In this document: one piece after another, positions 6,435 to 8,282 of the stretch | How the letters are laid out: the number at the start of each line of letters is the position of its first letter | Numbering within the stretch: position 1 is the first letter of the stretch | Source of the DNA: an uncultured Oscillospiraceae bacterium | GTDB taxonomy: Bacteria; Bacillota; Clostridia; Oscillospirales; Ruminococcaceae | Length of the DNA stretch: 8,282 bases | Assembly: GCA_958427155.1 (NCBI GenBank) | Contig: CAUABB010000055.1 | Span: 1-8,282, forward strand | Direction of reading: 5' to 3' | Program-made: the position numbers and the translations under genes | The notes under the pieces: generated by a model | Seen by the model: only the letters and a program-made list of their open reading frames with translations | Told to the model about the DNA's origin: nothing | The model's database searches: none

Positions 6435-7043
6435 TTGACAGGCTGGATTATAACCGGAGCTGTGTTGGCGTTTTTTGCCTTGGTTTTAGCAACAAGTATT
6501 AAATGTCGAGTTTATTATGATGGAGAAAAAGTTCAGGTTTGGGTTGGATTTTGGATGTTCTGGTTTTCGGTTTTTCCCCAAAAGAAAGAAGACAAAAAAG
6601 AGAAAATCTCAAAAAAGAAAAGGGAAGAAGATTCTTCAAAACAGCAAGAACATTCAAAAAAGAAAGACAAACTTGATTTTGGCCTGATTAAAAATTTATT
6701 GGGCGCAGGTATTAAAGGCTTGAAGATTATTTGGCGGCATTTGATTTTTTATAATCTTAGGCTTAAAATAATAGTAGGGCATGAGAATGCCGCAGAATGC
6801 GCACTCCGTTACGGAAAACTTTGTAGTTTCGTTTATGGTGGAATTGCTACCGGAAAAAATCTGGCCAATATCCACGAAAGGGAAATTTCCCTTTCCTGCG
6901 ATTTTTCAAAAAACAGGATGGAATATGATATTGATGCGTCTGCAAAAATTCAAATTGTTTTCCTTTTGGGCGCGGCTTTTCGAATGCTTTTCTATCTTGT
7001 TGTTCATACTATAAAAAACAATGGTGAAAACAGGAAGGTGTAA
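6435..7043 (+). CDS. DUF2953 (YtfI-like) membrane protein
   Basis: This 202-aa protein has a hydrophobic N-terminal segment (3-20) followed by SIKCRVYYDGEKVQVWVGFW (21-40), the typical start of DUF2953 proteins. A very lysine- and glutamate-rich stretch (50-80) is probably a disordered linker. The domain core follows: LIFYNLRLKIIVGHENAAECAL (103-124), ALRYGKLCSFVYGG (123-136) and ISLSCDFSK (151-159). A second hydrophobic segment (about 172-191) lies near the C-terminus. The function is unknown. The link to sporulation comes from its place before ytfJ, as in the B. subtilis ytfI-ytfJ pair. TTG 6435 is chosen because GAGGTG (6422-6427) lies seven bases upstream and the membrane segment begins directly after it. 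It starts 21 bp after scpB. The last 62 bases also carry a sigma-G-like promoter. Confidence 0.83.
   Translation: MTGWIITGAVLAFFALVLATSIKCRVYYDGEKVQVWVGFWMFWFSVFPQKKEDKKEKISKKKREEDSSKQQEHSKKKDKLDFGLIKNLLGAGIKGLKIIWRHLIFYNLRLKIIVGHENAAECALRYGKLCSFVYGGIATGKNLANIHEREISLSCDFSKNRMEYDIDASAKIQIVFLLGAAFRMLFYLVVHTIKNNGENRKV
6982..7011 (+). promoter_or_regulatory. Sigma-G-type (forespore) promoter candidate for ytfJ
   Basis: GAATG (6982-6986) and CATACTA (7005-7011) are separated by 18 bases. This fits the published B. subtilis sigma-G consensus (GHATR, 18 bases, CATNHTA, as I remember it) at every specified position. Transcription would begin near 7018, about 30 bases before the ytfJ ATG and just before its ribosome binding site. 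It lies inside the DUF2953 coding region, and no good sigma-A -35 accompanies the nearby TATAAA. Confidence 0.55.
7032..7040 (+). promoter_or_regulatory. Ribosome binding site that decides the ytfJ start
   Basis: AGGAAGGTG lies seven bases before ATG 7048. The longer in-frame ATG at 7021 would place this site inside the gene, overlaps the DUF2953 coding region, and adds nine residues not expected in the family. Confidence 0.75.
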
Positions 7044-7047
7044 AAAA

Positions 7048-7458
7048 ATGAGTGAACATCCAATTCAGGGCTTAATGTCAACTGCAATGCAGAAAATTCG
7101 TGAAATGATTGATGTTAATACTATCATTGGTGATCCGATTACAACCCCGGATGGGATTACGATTATTCCGGTTTCAAAAGTATCTTTTGGATTTGCGTCT
7201 GGTGGTTCTGATTTGCCTGCTAAGGTTCAAAAGGAATTATTTGGTGGCGGAAGTGGCGCGGGAATCACGATTAATCCGATTGCTTTTCTGGTTGTTGGAA
7301 ACGGCGATGTCAAGTTGCTTCAGTTAAATGATGGGGATGTAGGAGCAATTGGAAAAGCGGTAGAGATGGTACCAGATGTGATTGATAAATTTGCCGATCT
7401 TTTTTCCAAAAAGGATAAGGCTCCGAAAAAAGCAAAAAGCGAACCTGAAGGTGAATAG
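7048..7458 (+). CDS. ytfJ: GerW family sporulation protein YtfJ
   Basis: This is a 136-aa soluble protein of the YtfJ/GerW family, found across endospore formers and made in the forespore in B. subtilis, where it is associated with spore germination. Its biochemical role is not settled. It begins HPIQGLMSTAMQKIREMIDVN (4-24), the family signature, followed by GDPITTPDGITIIPVSKVSFGF (28-49), a glycine-rich segment GGGSGAG (66-72) and INPIAFLVVGNGDVKLL (75-91). The lysine-rich tail (121-136) is probably flexible. ATG 7048 is chosen from the ribosome binding site and family alignment. It lies four bases after the DUF2953 stop, so it is likely read from the long operon in growing cells and also from the sigma-G-like promoter at 6982-7011 in the forespore. 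Confidence 0.93.
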   Translation: MSEHPIQGLMSTAMQKIREMIDVNTIIGDPITTPDGITIIPVSKVSFGFASGGSDLPAKVQKELFGGGSGAGITINPIAFLVVGNGDVKLLQLNDGDVGAIGKAVEMVPDVIDKFADLFSKKDKAPKKAKSEPEGE

Positions 7459-7475
7459 GGATTCTACTTGAAATT

Positions 7476-7505
7476 GAATAGGACTGGCCTGTATTCGCAT
7501 ACACA
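7476..7505 (+). promoter_or_regulatory. Sigma-E-like (mother-cell) promoter candidate for the carboxypeptidase gene
   Basis: GAATA (7476-7480) fits the first half of the sigma-E -35 (KMATATT), and CATACACA (7498-7505) fits seven of eight positions of its -10 (CATACAHT), with 17 bases between the ATA core and the -10. Two -35 positions and the last -10 base differ. Known dacB of B. subtilis is a sigma-E gene, which makes this placement sensible. Transcription would begin near 7512. A sigma-G reading is less good because the -10 lacks the final TA. Confidence 0.38.
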
Positions 7506-7516
7506 TAAATCGAGTG

Positions 7517-7561
7517 CAGGCGGCTTGTAAAACGGCCTCCTGAATGTTTATGGATGGAGGC
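7517..7561 (+). promoter_or_regulatory. Leader with two mutually exclusive hairpins over the dacB-like ribosome binding site
   Basis: Hairpin A pairs CAGG-C-GGCT (7517-7525) with GGCC-T-CCTG (7534-7542), with one internal mismatch. Hairpin B pairs GCCTCC (7535-7540) with GGAGGC (7556-7561). Both use 7535-7540, so only one can form. B buries the GGAGG ribosome binding site (7556-7560) of the downstream gene; A would free it. B is followed by TTGTTTT and could instead act as a weak terminator after ytfJ. No effector-binding core is recognised. Confidence 0.35.
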
Positions 7562-7570
7562 TTGTTTTAT

Positions 7571-8282
7571 ATGAAAAAAAGACGGATTGCGGCATTCATA
7601 ATCGCTGTTTTTGTTGTGCTGAACGCTGCGGTTCCGGTATCGGCGCAAGAATATACAGTTAAGGTGTCAGCGAAGGCGGCAATTTTAATTGAGGCTACTA
7701 CAGGGAAGGTACTTTATGAAAAAAATGCCAATCAACGCCTTCCTATGGCCAGTACAACCAAGATTATGTCCGCGATGTTAACATTAGAACAGCCAGATCT
7801 GGATGAATATTTTACGGTGGATTCTAATGCGATCCAAGTTGAAGGATCGTCTATGGGTCTAGTTGAAGGAGATCAGGTTTCTCTGCGGGCACTTGCCTAT
7901 GGGATGTTACTTCCGTCGGGGAACGATGCAGCCAATGCAGCGGCTGTGAAAATCGGCGGTTCTGTCGAGAATTTTATTCAAATGATGAATGACCGCGCTG
8001 CCTCTTTAGGACTGAATGACACTCATTTTGTTACGCCGTCCGGACTTCATGATGATGACCATTATTCTACCGCAAGAGATATGGCAATGTTGGCTCGGGC
8101 TGCACTGCGCAATCCGGATTTTGTGAAAATCTGTTCCTCCAAAAATGCTCAGCTGGAATTTGGAAATCCTCCTTACAAACGATGGTTGAAAAACAGCAAT
8201 AAGATGCTACAGAACTATGAAGGGGCAATTGGTGTAAAAACCGGTTTTACAGATGAAGCTGGGCGCTGTTTGGTTTCAGCGG
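7571..8282 (+). CDS. dacB: Secreted D-alanyl-D-alanine carboxypeptidase (S11, DacB/DacF type), 3'-truncated by window edge
   Basis: The frame stays open to the window end, giving 237 codons of a protein usually about 380-420 aa. It is a serine DD-carboxypeptidase that trims the terminal D-Ala of peptidoglycan stem peptides outside the cytoplasmic membrane. A signal peptide is clear: MKKRR, a hydrophobic stretch (7-22), and probable cleavage after VPVSA (21-25). All three active-site motifs are present: STTK (61-64, nucleophile Ser61 and Lys64), SGN (116-118) and KTG (223-225). The C-terminal beta domain and membrane anchor lie beyond the window. GGAGG (7556-7560) supports ATG 7571; in-frame ATGs at 7544 and 7550 precede or overlap that site and are less likely. 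The symbol rests on synteny: in B. subtilis dacB follows scpAB and precedes spmAB, and acts in spore cortex synthesis. A dacF assignment is not excluded. Confidence 0.93.
   Translation, partial: MKKRRIAAFIIAVFVVLNAAVPVSAQEYTVKVSAKAAILIEATTGKVLYEKNANQRLPMASTTKIMSAMLTLEQPDLDEYFTVDSNAIQVEGSSMGLVEGDQVSLRALAYGMLLPSGNDAANAAAVKIGGSVENFIQMMNDRAASLGLNDTHFVTPSGLHDDDHYSTARDMAMLARAALRNPDFVKICSSKNAQLEFGNPPYKRWLKNSNKMLQNYEGAIGVKTGFTDEAGRCLVSA

Noticed and set aside
6781..7014. Plus-strand alternative frame of 77 codons inside the DUF2953 gene
   Set aside because: Out-of-frame shadow of a recognised coding region, with no ribosome binding site.
7010..7015. TATAAA before ytfJ as a sigma-A -10
   Set aside because: No acceptable -35 at 16-18 bases upstream; the overlapping sigma-G-type match is better in both elements and spacing.
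7021..7047. Earlier ytfJ start at ATG 7021
   Set aside because: It overlaps the DUF2953 coding region, lacks a ribosome binding site, and adds residues before the conserved family N-terminus.
7310..7648. Minus-strand open frames across the end of ytfJ and the leader of the carboxypeptidase gene
   Set aside because: Antisense to two recognised genes and to the leader; His/Ser/Arg-rich shadow composition and no domain.

Overview
The window is ordinary, densely packed chromosome from a low-to-moderate-GC Gram-positive bacterium. It is most likely an endospore-forming member of the class Clostridia, with an Oscillospiraceae/Ruminococcaceae flavour judged from protein style and gene order. Supporting signs are strong GGAGG-type ribosome binding sites, frequent TTG starts, the acyl-phosphate phospholipid gene plsY, Gram-positive ScpA/ScpB, a YtfJ/GerW-type sporulation protein, and sporulation-type promoter sequences near the right end. 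No phage, insertion sequence, CRISPR array, tRNA or rRNA is visible.

Left block (2-3881, + strand): the 3' part of a DUF512 (radical-SAM/PDZ family) gene, then der, plsY and gpsA, closed by a strong intrinsic terminator. GpsA makes sn-glycerol-3-phosphate and PlsY acylates it, so two consecutive steps of phospholipid synthesis lie side by side behind the ribosome-assembly GTPase Der.

Middle (about 3937-4264, - strand): a lone rpmB (ribosomal protein L28, zinc-ribbon type) points back toward gpsA. It has its own terminator, a strong ribosome binding site, and a small hairpin in its leader. A good sigma-A-type promoter at 4343-4371 starts the rightward unit.

Right block (4343-8282, + strand): a compact M50 site-2 protease, scpA, scpB (condensin accessory subunits), a DUF2953 (YtfI-like) membrane protein, ytfJ (GerW family) and the first 237 codons of a secreted D-alanyl-D-alanine carboxypeptidase (DacB position). 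This gene is cut by the window edge. The order scpA-scpB-...-dacB recalls Bacillus subtilis, where dacB also follows scpAB and precedes spmAB. The block thus moves from chromosome segregation to spore formation.

The most interesting non-coding signals are at the right end. A full match to the forespore sigma-G consensus lies inside the end of the DUF2953 gene, just before ytfJ. A sigma-E-like sequence lies before the carboxypeptidase gene, followed by a leader that can form two mutually exclusive hairpins, one hiding that gene's ribosome binding site. I see no evidence of a wholly new system here.
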